Shown here piece by piece: positions 28,021 to 36,023 of a stretch of DNA of 64,000 nucleotides (positions within the stretch are counted from its first letter, which is position 1; each line of letters starts with the position of its first letter). Source of the stretch: Streptomyces sp. YIM 130001 (GTDB lineage: Bacteria > Actinomycetota > Actinomycetes > Streptomycetales > Streptomycetaceae); assembly GCF_003574445.1 (NCBI RefSeq), contig NZ_KZ984551.1, positions 380,262 through 444,261 on the forward strand, in the 5' to 3' direction. A model generated the notes under the pieces. That model saw nothing but the letters and a program-made list of their open reading frames with translations. It was not told the origin of the DNA and made no database searches. A program made the translations under genes and the position numbers.

Positions 28021-28357
28021 GTGTGCCACCACCTGTGGGTCGGAGGGGTTGGGTGTGAACGCGGTCCGGGGACGGGGAGTTGGGCAATATCCTTGCGGGT
28101 ACGGGGAGTTGAGCAGGTTTCGTGGGAGTACGGGTGCGGGCCGGACAGGGGGTGGTCCGGCCCGCGGAGCCGCCGGGACGGCTTGTGAGGTGGCCCACAT
28201 GTTGCCTGCGCGTAAACAAGCTGTCCCGCTTCCGCAAGCAACGAACGTTGTGGTCGTTGTGGTCGCATCCGGGAGGCACGGTGGGAGTCCCGTAGGGGCC
28301 GCCCCCGTATCCGCCGGACACTCCCGGGACCATGCGCACACCCTCTAGCCTGGCGCG
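28021..28357. promoter_or_regulatory. Divergent tctC / response regulator control region
   Basis: This 337-bp gap holds two imperfect repeats: ACGGGGAGTTG at 28072-28082 and 28101-28111 (29-bp period, upstream of tctC), and GTTGTGGTC twice in tandem at 28247-28264. No open frame fits a gene. The repeats are candidates for binding by the adjacent CitB-type regulator. Confidence 0.4.
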
Positions 28358-29044
28358 GTGACAAAGGTGCTGGTGGTGGACGACGACTTCATGGTGGCGA
28401 AGCTGCACGGCCGCTGCGTCTCCGCGCTGGACGGGTTCTCGGTCGTCGGTGTGGCGCACACCGGCGCCGATGCGCTGCGCGCGGCCGATCGGCTGCGTCC
28501 CGATCTGCTCCTGCTCGACGTGTATCTGCCCGATATGGACGGGATCAGCGTGCTGCGCGAGCTGCGCGCGGCGGAAGAGCGCGATCCGTCCCGTACGGGC
28601 GTCGACGCGCTCCTCATCACCGCGGCCCGGGATGCGGCGGTGATCCGTTCGGCGCTGCGGGCGGGGGTGCTGCACTATCTGATCAAGCCGTTCAACCCGA
28701 CAGCCCTGCAGGAGCAGTTGCGGCACGTCGCGGCCCTGCGGACCCGGCTCGACGGCCTGGGTGAGGCGCGGCAGAAGGACGTCGACCAGATCTTCGGCAC
28801 CCGGCCACCGGGCTCACGTGAGCTGCCGAAGGGACTCGCGCCGCCGACGGCCGATCTGGTGGAGGGCGTACTGCGGGAGCACCCGGCGGGACTGTCGGCG
28901 AGCGAGTGCGCGGCGCTCGGCGCGCTCTCACGGGTCAGCGCGCGCCGCTATCTGGAGTTCTTCGCCGACACCGGCCGCGTCGAGGTCACGCTCAGGTACG
29001 GAGGCACGGGGCGGCCCGAGCGCCGCTACCGCTGGGTGGGGTGA
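28358..29044 (+). CDS. CitB/DcuR-type response regulator
   Basis: A 228-aa regulator. The receiver (residues 1-120) has the acidic pair DDD at 7-9, the phospho-acceptor Asp in LLLLDVYLPDMDG and the Lys in LIKPFNP. The C-terminal domain has the HTH of the CitB/DpiA/DcuR group (LSASECAALGALSRVSARRYLEFF, then a wing ending RRYRWVG). Such regulators normally pair with a citrate- or C4-acid-sensing histidine kinase and control carboxylate transport, fitting its position divergent to tctCBA. No histidine kinase gene is adjacent. GTG 28358. Confidence 0.92.
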   Translation: MTKVLVVDDDFMVAKLHGRCVSALDGFSVVGVAHTGADALRAADRLRPDLLLLDVYLPDMDGISVLRELRAAEERDPSRTGVDALLITAARDAAVIRSALRAGVLHYLIKPFNPTALQEQLRHVAALRTRLDGLGEARQKDVDQIFGTRPPGSRELPKGLAPPTADLVEGVLREHPAGLSASECAALGALSRVSARRYLEFFADTGRVEVTLRYGGTGRPERRYRWVG

Positions 29045-29122
29045 CGGGGTGCCGGTCGCCCATCCCCCGCCGGCGACACGCTCCGGACATTCCAGGCTCC
29101 CTCTTAATCATCACTGAGCCGG

Positions 29123-29143
29123 TCCTTAACGGGGCCCTAAGGA
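29123..29143. promoter_or_regulatory. Inverted repeat in the AA10 gene promoter region
   Basis: TCCTTA (29123-29128) and TAAGGA (29138-29143) flank a 9-bp centre about 180 bp before the AA10 start. A possible -10 element (TAGTTT) lies further downstream near 29190. It is a candidate operator for a regulator of polysaccharide degradation. Confidence 0.35.
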
Positions 29144-29320
29144 TCGCCCCGTACCCGCTTCAGCGGCCGAATCGGCCCTTCGCGGGGGCTAGTTTGCTGA
29201 TCACCGGAAGGGCTTCGGCACCCGTCGGCGCGACCCCGAGCCAGGGGTACGACGGCCGCGGTACGCACCCTTCCGGCACCCTCCCCCCGCACCGTACGAA
29301 CCGCTCGAAGGAGATCCACC

Positions 29321-30313
29321 ATGACCGTTCGCCGCCGCATAGTCCCGGCCGTCGCCGCCCTCGGCGTCGCCCCGCTCGCGCTGACCGCGCTCGCGACCTC
29401 GCCCGCCGCGGCGCACGGCTCGATGACGGACCCGGTGAGCCGGGTGTCGGCCTGCTTCGAGGAGGGCCCGGAGTCCCCCCAGTCCGCGGCCTGCAAGGCG
29501 GCCGTCGGCGAGAGCGGCGCCCAGGCGTTCTACGACTGGAACGAGGTCAACATCGGGGACGCCGCAGGCAAGCACCGCGAGATCATCCCGGACGGCAAGC
29601 TGTGCAGCGCCGGCCGCGACAAGTACAAGGGCCTCGACCTGCCGCGCGCCGACTGGCCCGCGAGCGACCTGGCGGCGGGCAAGCACACCTTCCGGTACAA
29701 GGCGACCGCCCCGCACAAGGGCTCGTTCGAGCTGTACATCACGAAGGACGGTTACGACCCGTCGAAGCCGCTGAAGTGGTCCGACCTGGAGTCGAAGCCG
29801 TTCGCCAAGGTGACCGACCCGACCCTGACGAACGGGGACTACGTCTTCGACGGTGACATCCCGAAGAAGTCGGGCCGCCACCTGATCTACAGCATCTGGC
29901 AGCGCTCGGACTCGCCCGAGGCGTTCTACACCTGCTCCGACGTGACGTTCGGCAAGGACAGCGGCGCCGCGGCCGACGCCCCGAAGGCCGCCGCACCCAG
30001 CGAGGACCAGATCGAGAAGGGCGCGGGCGAGTCGACCGTGGACCACAGCGGGCACGGCGGCGACTCGGCGCACGAGGGCCACGGGACCACCGACGAAGGC
30101 GCGGCCGAGGCGGCCGACGGTGCGGGCAACGCGCCGGAGGCGAAGGGCGGCGGCACCGAGCCCGTGGCCGCCCGGGAGGACCTCGCCGAGACCGGCGGCA
30201 ACAGCACCACCCCGTACATCGCGATGGGCGGAGCGGCGGTCCTCGCCGCGGGTGCGGCCGTGCTGTTCGGTACCGCCCGCCGGCGGGCCGCCGTGAGTCG
30301 CCGGCACGGCTGA
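29321..30313 (+). CDS. AA10 lytic polysaccharide monooxygenase-like protein with LAETG sortase signal
   Basis: The 330-aa precursor has a signal peptide ending AAA, leaving His32 as the mature N-terminus, as required for the copper histidine brace. Residues 32-215 form an AA10 (chitin/cellulose-active) domain with YDWNEVN and a late YSIWQRSDSPEAFYTCSDV. A His/Gly/Asp/Ala linker (215-285) leads to LAETG at 288-292, a hydrophobic segment and a basic tail, a class E sortase signal. The enzyme is therefore predicted to be covalently fixed to peptidoglycan, where it could cut chitin, cellulose or the strain's own glycan. ATG 29321 has GAAGGAG upstream. Confidence 0.92.
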   Translation: MTVRRRIVPAVAALGVAPLALTALATSPAAAHGSMTDPVSRVSACFEEGPESPQSAACKAAVGESGAQAFYDWNEVNIGDAAGKHREIIPDGKLCSAGRDKYKGLDLPRADWPASDLAAGKHTFRYKATAPHKGSFELYITKDGYDPSKPLKWSDLESKPFAKVTDPTLTNGDYVFDGDIPKKSGRHLIYSIWQRSDSPEAFYTCSDVTFGKDSGAAADAPKAAAPSEDQIEKGAGESTVDHSGHGGDSAHEGHGTTDEGAAEAADGAGNAPEAKGGGTEPVAAREDLAETGGNSTTPYIAMGGAAVLAAGAAVLFGTARRRAAVSRRHG

Positions 30314-30343
30314 TCCGGCACACAGCACACACAGCACACAGCA

Positions 30344-30385
30344 CCGCAGGGGCGTCCGGCCGATCCAGGCCGGGCGCCCCTGCGG
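30344..30385. terminator. Strong terminator after the AA10 gene
   Basis: Two 18-nt arms (30344-30361 and 30368-30385) pair with a single G-T wobble around a 6-nt loop, 30 bp past the AA10 stop and between convergent genes. A CA-rich stretch precedes it. No T-run follows. Confidence 0.75.
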
Positions 30386-30432
30386 CGCGCAACGGACGGG
30401 CCACCCCCGCGAGACGCCCCGCCGAAGCGGTC

Positions 30433-30879
30433 TCACCACAGGGGGCGGATCGGCCCTCCGTGCGCCAACCCGGCGAGATCCCCGGCCAGTTGACGCAGGC
30501 GCTCCTCACCGAGCCGGTCCGCCCAGGGTCGCACCGCCTCGGCGGCCGCCTCCTGCGCCGCCCGGGTGCAGGCCCAGCCGCGTTCGGTGAGGACCACGAG
30601 CCGGGCGCGGGCGTCGTCCGGGTGGGAGCGGCGTTCCACGTACCCCTTGCGCACCAGCTCGTCGACGAACTGGCCTGCGGCCTGCTTGGTCACGCCGAGG
30701 TGGGCCGCGAGTTCGGTCGCGGTGGCGCCGTCGGGGGCGAGCCGGGTGAAGGCGAATCCGTGGGCGGGCCTGAGGTCGTCGAATCCGCGGCTGACGACGC
30801 CGTCGTGGATGCGCTGGGTCAGCTCGCCGGCGGCGGCGAGCAGGGTGGCGGTCAGGGCCATCGCTTCTTGGTGCTGCAC
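30433..30879 (-). CDS. MarR-family transcriptional regulator
   Basis: A 148-aa MarR protein from the GTG at 30879 (ATG 30861 is an alternative). The winged helix is clear: ATELAAHLGVTKQAAGQFVDELVRKGYVERRSHPDDARARLVVLTERG. Flanking helices supply the dimer interface. It diverges from a small cupin gene across 80 bp that contain a phased CTTGAC array; the protein very likely binds there and represses both genes. Confidence 0.9.
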   Translation of the reverse strand: MQHQEAMALTATLLAAAGELTQRIHDGVVSRGFDDLRPAHGFAFTRLAPDGATATELAAHLGVTKQAAGQFVDELVRKGYVERRSHPDDARARLVVLTERGWACTRAAQEAAAEAVRPWADRLGEERLRQLAGDLAGLAHGGPIRPLW

Positions 30880-30887
30880 GGAGCCAT

Positions 30888-30936
30888 CTTGACACAACGG
30901 TCAAGTAACTTGACCATATGGACAAGTAGCTTGACC
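30888..30936. promoter_or_regulatory. 21-bp-phased operator array between marR and cupin genes
   Basis: The half-site CTTGAC occurs at 30888, 30909 and 30930, exactly 21 bp apart, and its partner GTCAAG occurs at 30900 with GACAAG at 30921. This gives a perfect 17-bp palindrome (30899-30915, GGTCAAGTAACTTGACC) and an imperfect one (30920-30936). The spacing of two helical turns fits MarR dimers on the same DNA face. Confidence 0.8.
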
Positions 30937-30959
30937 ATAACCCCTATGGAGGTCCTGCC

Positions 30960-31334
30960 ATGTCCGTTATCCGCGCATCCGAAGCCGTGGTCCACGAGAT
31001 CCACGGCGCCCGCTTCGTGTCGTACGCCAACTCCACCAGCGGGGCACGGGAGTTGTGCGCCTGGCGAGGGGAGATCCCCGCGGGCACCCGGGCACCCGCG
31101 CACACCGTCGACCGCGAGGAGATCTTCCACCTGCTCGACGGCACCCTGGAGATGACCCTCGACGGCGGGACCGAGACCGTGTGTGCGGGCGACACGGTCA
31201 TCGTCCGCGCCGGCACCACCCTGAGAGTCGAGAACCACTCCACCGCCCCGGCCGTCTCCTGGGTCACCACCACCCTCGGCCTCACCGCCCTCCTCGAGGA
31301 CGGCACCCGGCTCTCCCCGCCCTGGGCCAACTGA
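30960..31334 (+). CDS. Cupin-domain protein
   Basis: A single-domain cupin of 124 aa. Motif 1 spans APAHTVDREEIFHLLDGTLEM and motif 2 CAGDTVIVRAGTTLRVEN. The first metal His is replaced in part (HTVDREE rather than HxH), so metal binding is uncertain. ATG 30960 has a strong GGAGGT site. The gene lies immediately downstream of the CTTGAC array and is the probable main target of the adjacent MarR protein. Role could be small-molecule binding, detoxification or isomerisation. Confidence 0.85.
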   Translation: MSVIRASEAVVHEIHGARFVSYANSTSGARELCAWRGEIPAGTRAPAHTVDREEIFHLLDGTLEMTLDGGTETVCAGDTVIVRAGTTLRVENHSTAPAVSWVTTTLGLTALLEDGTRLSPPWAN

Positions 31335-31396
31335 CCACCGCGCCGCCCGCCGCAGACCCCCGCACGGAACCCGCACATCCTCCACCGCACACCGAA

Positions 31397-31412
31397 TCGC
31401 ATGTACGTTCGA
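31397..31412. promoter_or_regulatory. LexA (SOS) box upstream of dnaE2
   Basis: TCGCATGTACGTTCGA matches the actinobacterial LexA consensus TCGAAC-N4-GTTCGA at 10 of 12 fixed positions, with a perfect right half. It lies 78 bp before the dnaE2 start, where a damage-inducible promoter would be expected. Confidence 0.7.
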
Positions 31413-31489
31413 TAGGGTCTATGGTGGAGTGACCAGCTCGAAGTGGCTGGTGGGGCAGCAGGGAAGCGGGGGCGATCAATGGCAAGGCG

Positions 31490-34400
31490 GTGGTACGGGT
31501 GCGGGGATTTACGCATCTGCACACCGCCTCCGGGTTCTCCCTGCGGTACGGCGCCTCGCACCCCGACCGGCTCGCCGAGCGGGCCGCCGAGCGCGGGATG
31601 GACGCGATCGCCCTGACCGACCGGGACACCCTCGGCGGCGCCGTCCGCTTCGCCAAGGCGGCGGGCCGCTCCGGCGTCCGGCCGCTGTTCGGCGTGGATC
31701 TCGCCGTGGCGGCCCCCGTCCAGGCGGCCGGGCGTACGGAGCGACGGCGCACACCGGCCCGCGGCGGCGCCTTCGTCGACGAGTCGGCACAACGCGCCGT
31801 GTTCCTCGCCCGGGACGGCGCGCACGGCTGGGCCGAGCTGTGCCGGCTCGTCAGCGCCGCGCACGCGGACGCGGTGGACGGCCGGCGACCGCTGCTGCCC
31901 TGGGACGCGCTCGGCGGCGAAGGCGTCACCGTACTGCTCGGCCCCGACTCGGACGTCGGCCGCGCCCTGATCGCGGGCCGCGCCGACCGCGCCACCCGGC
32001 TGCTCGCGCCCTGGCGGGAGCGGTACGGGTCCGGCGCCCTGCGCATCGAGGTCGTCTGCCACGGCCTGAGCGGCACCGCCCCCGGCTCTCTTCGGTCGGC
32101 CGCCCGCGCCCTCGGCTTCGCCGCCGACCAGGGAATCCTCCCGGTCCTGAGCAACGCCGTACGGTACGCGGACCCCGGCCAAGGGGCGGTCGCGGACGTC
32201 CTGGACTCCGCGCGCCGCCTGGTACCGATCGATCCGCGCGGCGAGCAGGACAGCGGCGAGCGGTGGCTCAAACCGGTCCCCGACATGGCCCGGATCGCCG
32301 GACAGGTGGCCGAGGCCGCCGGATACCGCACGAACACCGCACGCCGGCTGCTGCACGTCACCGAGGAGACCGCCGCCGCCTGCCGAGTCGATCCGGAGGA
32401 CGACCTGGGGCTCGGCCGGGTGCACTTCCCGGAGCCGGGCCTGGTGGGCGCGGACCGGCGCACGCCGGATCGGGTCCTGCGTTCGCAGTGCGCCGCCGGG
32501 ATGGTGCTGCGCCACCACGACCGGGACCGCCGCCGCTGGGAACGGCTCGAGGACGAGCTGCGCCTGATCGAGCAGCAGGGGTTCGCCTCGTACTTCCTCA
32601 CCGTCGCCCAGGTCGTCTCCGACATCCGCGGCCTCGGCATCCGGGTCGCCGCCCGCGGCTCCGGCGCGGGCTCCCTGGTCAACCACCTGCTCGGCATCGC
32701 CACCGCCGACCCCGTCGAGCACGGCCTGCTGATGGAGCGCTTCCTGTCCGACGAACGCAGGGAGCTGCCCGACATCGACATCGACGTGGAGTCCGCCCGC
32801 CGGCTGGAGGCCTACCGGGCGATCATCGGCCGCTTCGGCACGGAGCGGGTGGCCACCGTGTCCATGCCGGAGACCTACCGGGTACGGCACGCCGTGCGCG
32901 ACGTCGGCCTCGCGCTCGGCATGGAGCCGGCCGAGGTGGACCGCCTCGCGAAGTCCTTCCCGCACATCCGGGCCCGGGACGCCCGCTCCGCCCTGCAGGA
33001 GCTGCCGGAGCTGCGCGGCATCGACCCGGACACGTACGACCCGCGGCTGTGGGATCTGGTCGAGGCCCTGGACGCACTCCCCCGCGGCATCGCCATGCAC
33101 CCCTGCGGCGTACTGCTCTCGGACGCGACCCTGCTGCAGCGCACCCCCGTGGTGCCGACCAGCGGCGAGGGCTTCCCGATGTCCCAGTTCGACAAGGAGG
33201 ACGTGGAGGACCTCGGTCTGCTGAAGCTGGACGTGCTCGGGGTGCGGATGCAGTCCGCGATGGCGCACGCCGTGGCGGAGATCGGGCGCGCGACGGGGCG
33301 GCACATCGACCTCGACGACGCCGCGCAGGTGCCGCCGGACGACCCGAGGACGTTCCAACTCATCAAGTCCTCACGGACGTTGGGATGTTTCCAGACCGAG
33401 TCGCCCGGTCAGCGCGATCTCATCGCCCGGCTTCAGCCCGAGACCTTCCACGATCTCGTCGTCGACATCTCGCTGTTCCGGCCCGGGCCGGTCGCGGCGA
33501 ACATGGTCGATCCGTTCATCAAGGCCCGGCACGGACGGCAGGCACCGCGCTACCCGCACCCGGACCTGGAGGGCGCCCTGCGCGAGACGTGCGGCGTGGT
33601 CGTCTTCCACGAGCAGATCATCCGGATCCTGCACGTCATGACCGGCTGCACCCTCGCCTTCGCCGACTACACACGCCGCGCCCTGTCGCGCGCCGACCTG
33701 GTCGGACGGGTGCGGGCGTGGTTCGCACAGGAGGCGCGCGGGCGCGGGTACGACGAAGAGGTCGTCGAGCGGACCTGGGAGATCATCGAGGCCTTCGGGG
33801 CGTACGGCTTCTGCAAGGCGCACGCCGTCGCCTTCGCCGTGCCGTCGTTCCAGTCGGCGTGGCTGAAGGCCCATCATCCGGCCGCCTTCTACGCGGGACT
33901 GCTCACCCACGACCCCGGGATGTACCCGAAGCGGCTGCTGCTCGCGGACGCGCGGCGGGAGGGAGTGCCGATCCTGCCGCTCGATGTGAACGCGTCGGAC
34001 TCCGCCTATCAAATCGAACTGGTGTCTGAAGAGGGCTCCTTGCCCGGCATCCGGCTCGCCCTGAGCGACGTGCACGGCATGAGCGAGGACGAGGCGCGGC
34101 GGATCTCCGAGGGCCGCCCCTACAGCTCGCTGCAGGACTTCCTCTCCCGGGCCCGGCCCACCCGGCCGGTCGCCGAACGCCTCGCCCAGGTAGGCGCGTT
34201 GGACACCTTCGGCCGCAACCGCCGCGATCTGCTGCTGCACATCACCGAGCTGCACCACAGCGGACGCCGCGGCGCCCAGGGGCAGTTGACGCTGGGCGAG
34301 GCCGACGGCGCACCGAGCACGGTCGCCCCCGCCGAGCTGCCCGACCTGAACGACGCCGAACGGCTCGCCGCCGAACTCGGCGTGCTCGGCATGGACACCT

Positions 34401-34954
34401 CCCGCCATCTCCTGGGCGACCACCGGGAGTTGCTGAACGAACTCGGTGCCGTACCCGCCCACCGCCTGAAGGATCTGCCGCACGGCCAGGTGGTACTCGT
34501 GGCCGGCGCGAAGGGCGCCGTACAGACTCCGCCGGTCCGCTCCGGCAAGCGCGTCATCTTCGCCACGCTCGACGACACCTCGGGACTCGTGGACTGCGCG
34601 TTCTTCGAGGACAGCCACGACGCCTGCGCCCACACCGTCTTCCACTCCTGGCTGCTGCTGGTACGCGGGGTGGTGCAGCGCCGCGGCGGCGGGAGCGGCA
34701 AGGCGCTCTCGGTGACCGGCTCCGCCGCCTGGGACCTCGCCGAACTGGCCGAACTGCGCGGCACGGGCGGCCTGTCGGCGGTCACCGAACGCCTCACCGC
34801 CGGACAGCCGCAGTCCCCTGCCGCCACGAACGGCCGCAGCATCCAACTGGAGACCGGCTACGCCCTGCACCCCTGGGCGGACCTGCAACCGCCCGGCGAA
34901 TCCGTCAAACAGAGCCGGAAGCTGTGGCACCAGAGCCCGGGGAGCGCGGGATGA
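31490..34954 (+). CDS. dnaE2: Error-prone DNA polymerase III alpha subunit DnaE2
   Basis: The 1154-aa protein is a C-family polymerase: PHP domain (residues 5-270, HLHTASGFSLRYG), palm with catalytic Asps in LPDIDIDVE and in DLGLLKLDVLGV, finger and helix-hairpin-helix regions, and a C-terminal OB domain (VLVAGAKGAVQTPPVRSGKR). Length and the short PHP motif fit DnaE2 rather than replicative DnaE1. It supports mutagenic bypass of lesions. The GTG at 31490 opens VVRVRGFTHLH. An SOS box lies upstream, and the stop overlaps the next ATG by 4 bp, so a Y-family partner is co-translated. Confidence 0.92.
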   Translation: MVRVRGFTHLHTASGFSLRYGASHPDRLAERAAERGMDAIALTDRDTLGGAVRFAKAAGRSGVRPLFGVDLAVAAPVQAAGRTERRRTPARGGAFVDESAQRAVFLARDGAHGWAELCRLVSAAHADAVDGRRPLLPWDALGGEGVTVLLGPDSDVGRALIAGRADRATRLLAPWRERYGSGALRIEVVCHGLSGTAPGSLRSAARALGFAADQGILPVLSNAVRYADPGQGAVADVLDSARRLVPIDPRGEQDSGERWLKPVPDMARIAGQVAEAAGYRTNTARRLLHVTEETAAACRVDPEDDLGLGRVHFPEPGLVGADRRTPDRVLRSQCAAGMVLRHHDRDRRRWERLEDELRLIEQQGFASYFLTVAQVVSDIRGLGIRVAARGSGAGSLVNHLLGIATADPVEHGLLMERFLSDERRELPDIDIDVESARRLEAYRAIIGRFGTERVATVSMPETYRVRHAVRDVGLALGMEPAEVDRLAKSFPHIRARDARSALQELPELRGIDPDTYDPRLWDLVEALDALPRGIAMHPCGVLLSDATLLQRTPVVPTSGEGFPMSQFDKEDVEDLGLLKLDVLGVRMQSAMAHAVAEIGRATGRHIDLDDAAQVPPDDPRTFQLIKSSRTLGCFQTESPGQRDLIARLQPETFHDLVVDISLFRPGPVAANMVDPFIKARHGRQAPRYPHPDLEGALRETCGVVVFHEQIIRILHVMTGCTLAFADYTRRALSRADLVGRVRAWFAQEARGRGYDEEVVERTWEIIEAFGAYGFCKAHAVAFAVPSFQSAWLKAHHPAAFYAGLLTHDPGMYPKRLLLADARREGVPILPLDVNASDSAYQIELVSEEGSLPGIRLALSDVHGMSEDEARRISEGRPYSSLQDFLSRARPTRPVAERLAQVGALDTFGRNRRDLLLHITELHHSGRRGAQGQLTLGEADGAPSTVAPAELPDLNDAERLAAELGVLGMDTSRHLLGDHRELLNELGAVPAHRLKDLPHGQVVLVAGAKGAVQTPPVRSGKRVIFATLDDTSGLVDCAFFEDSHDACAHTVFHSWLLLVRGVVQRRGGGSGKALSVTGSAAWDLAELAELRGTGGLSAVTERLTAGQPQSPAATNGRSIQLETGYALHPWADLQPPGESVKQSRKLWHQSPGSAG

Positions 34955-35931
34955 AGATTCTGTACGTCCACTTCCACGATCTGCCGGACGAGCAGTTCCA
35001 TGCACGGCTGCTCACCCTGCTCGCCGAGTACACCCCCTTGGTGCAGGCGCTGCCGCCGGACGCGGCCCTGGCCGACGTCTCCGGCAGCCTGCGCTACTTC
35101 GGCACGGACGCCCCGGCCCTCGCGGAACGCATCCGGGCCCGTACGGGAGGCCTGTACGGGATCCGCACGACGGTCGGCGTCGCCGCGAACCCGATGCTGG
35201 CCCGGATGGTCGCGGCCGACGGCCCGCCCTCGGCGGTGCGCAGCCTGCCCGACGACATCGACGAGGTCACCGCCTTCCTCGCGGGGAAGCCCACGCCCGC
35301 GCTGCACGGAGTGGGTCCCGCGACCGCGCGGGCGCTGTCCTCGTACGGTCTGGACAGCGTCGGCCGGATCTCCGCCGCCCCACTCGGCACCCTGCAGCGG
35401 ATCCTGGGCGTCACCGCGGGCCGCCGCCTGCACGAAGCGGCCCGCGGCCTCGACCCGACTCCGGTGGTCCCCTCGGCCCCGCCCCGGTCGATGCGGGTCG
35501 AGCACGGCTTCGGCCACGACGAGCTGGACCGGAGCCGTCAGCGCGCCGCCCTGCTCACCCTCACCGACCGGCTCGGGCAGCAGCTGCGCGCGGAGTCCCA
35601 GGCGGCCCGTGCCCTCACCCTCACCGTCCGCCACGCGGACCGTTCCACCACGACCCGCACCCGTACGCTGCGCGAACCCACCGCCCATACCCCCGCATTG
35701 ACCTCGCTGGCCTACGAGCTCCACGACCGGCTCGCCCTGCAGCGTGCCCGGGTCCGGGTGCTCGGCCTGCGGGCGGAGGAGCTGATCGCCGACGAGCTGA
35801 CCTCCCGCCAACTGCTTCTCGATCCGGACGACGAGAGGGCCCGTCGCCTCGAGACCGTCGCCGACCACGCCCGTAACCGGTTCGGCCCCGCGGCGGCACG
35901 CCCGGCCGCGACCGCGCCCCATGTGGCGTGA
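34951..35931 (+). CDS. ImuB-like, catalytically inactive Y-family DNA polymerase homologue
   Basis: A 326-aa Y-family protein starting MKILYVHFHD. In active Pol IV the first catalytic Asp lies in VDMD; here it is VHFH (His7, His9). In the second site, SIDEA becomes PPDAA, so one of the two acidic residues is lost. HhH (VGPATARALSSYGLDSVG) and little-finger regions remain, and near the C-terminus RQLLLDPDDERA sits where the clamp-binding motif is expected. This is the pattern of ImuB, a non-catalytic adaptor linking DnaE2 to the clamp. ATGA overlap with dnaE2 supports joint function. Confidence 0.88.
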   Translation: MKILYVHFHDLPDEQFHARLLTLLAEYTPLVQALPPDAALADVSGSLRYFGTDAPALAERIRARTGGLYGIRTTVGVAANPMLARMVAADGPPSAVRSLPDDIDEVTAFLAGKPTPALHGVGPATARALSSYGLDSVGRISAAPLGTLQRILGVTAGRRLHEAARGLDPTPVVPSAPPRSMRVEHGFGHDELDRSRQRAALLTLTDRLGQQLRAESQAARALTLTVRHADRSTTTRTRTLREPTAHTPALTSLAYELHDRLALQRARVRVLGLRAEELIADELTSRQLLLDPDDERARRLETVADHARNRFGPAAARPAATAPHVA

Positions 35932-36023
35932 GCCCGGAGAAACGGGCGCGGGCGCCACCGAACCGGCCACCCGTTCGCCCCCTCCCTGCTGCGGCCCCTC
36001 ACCGAGGGGGCGAACGTGGGGGC

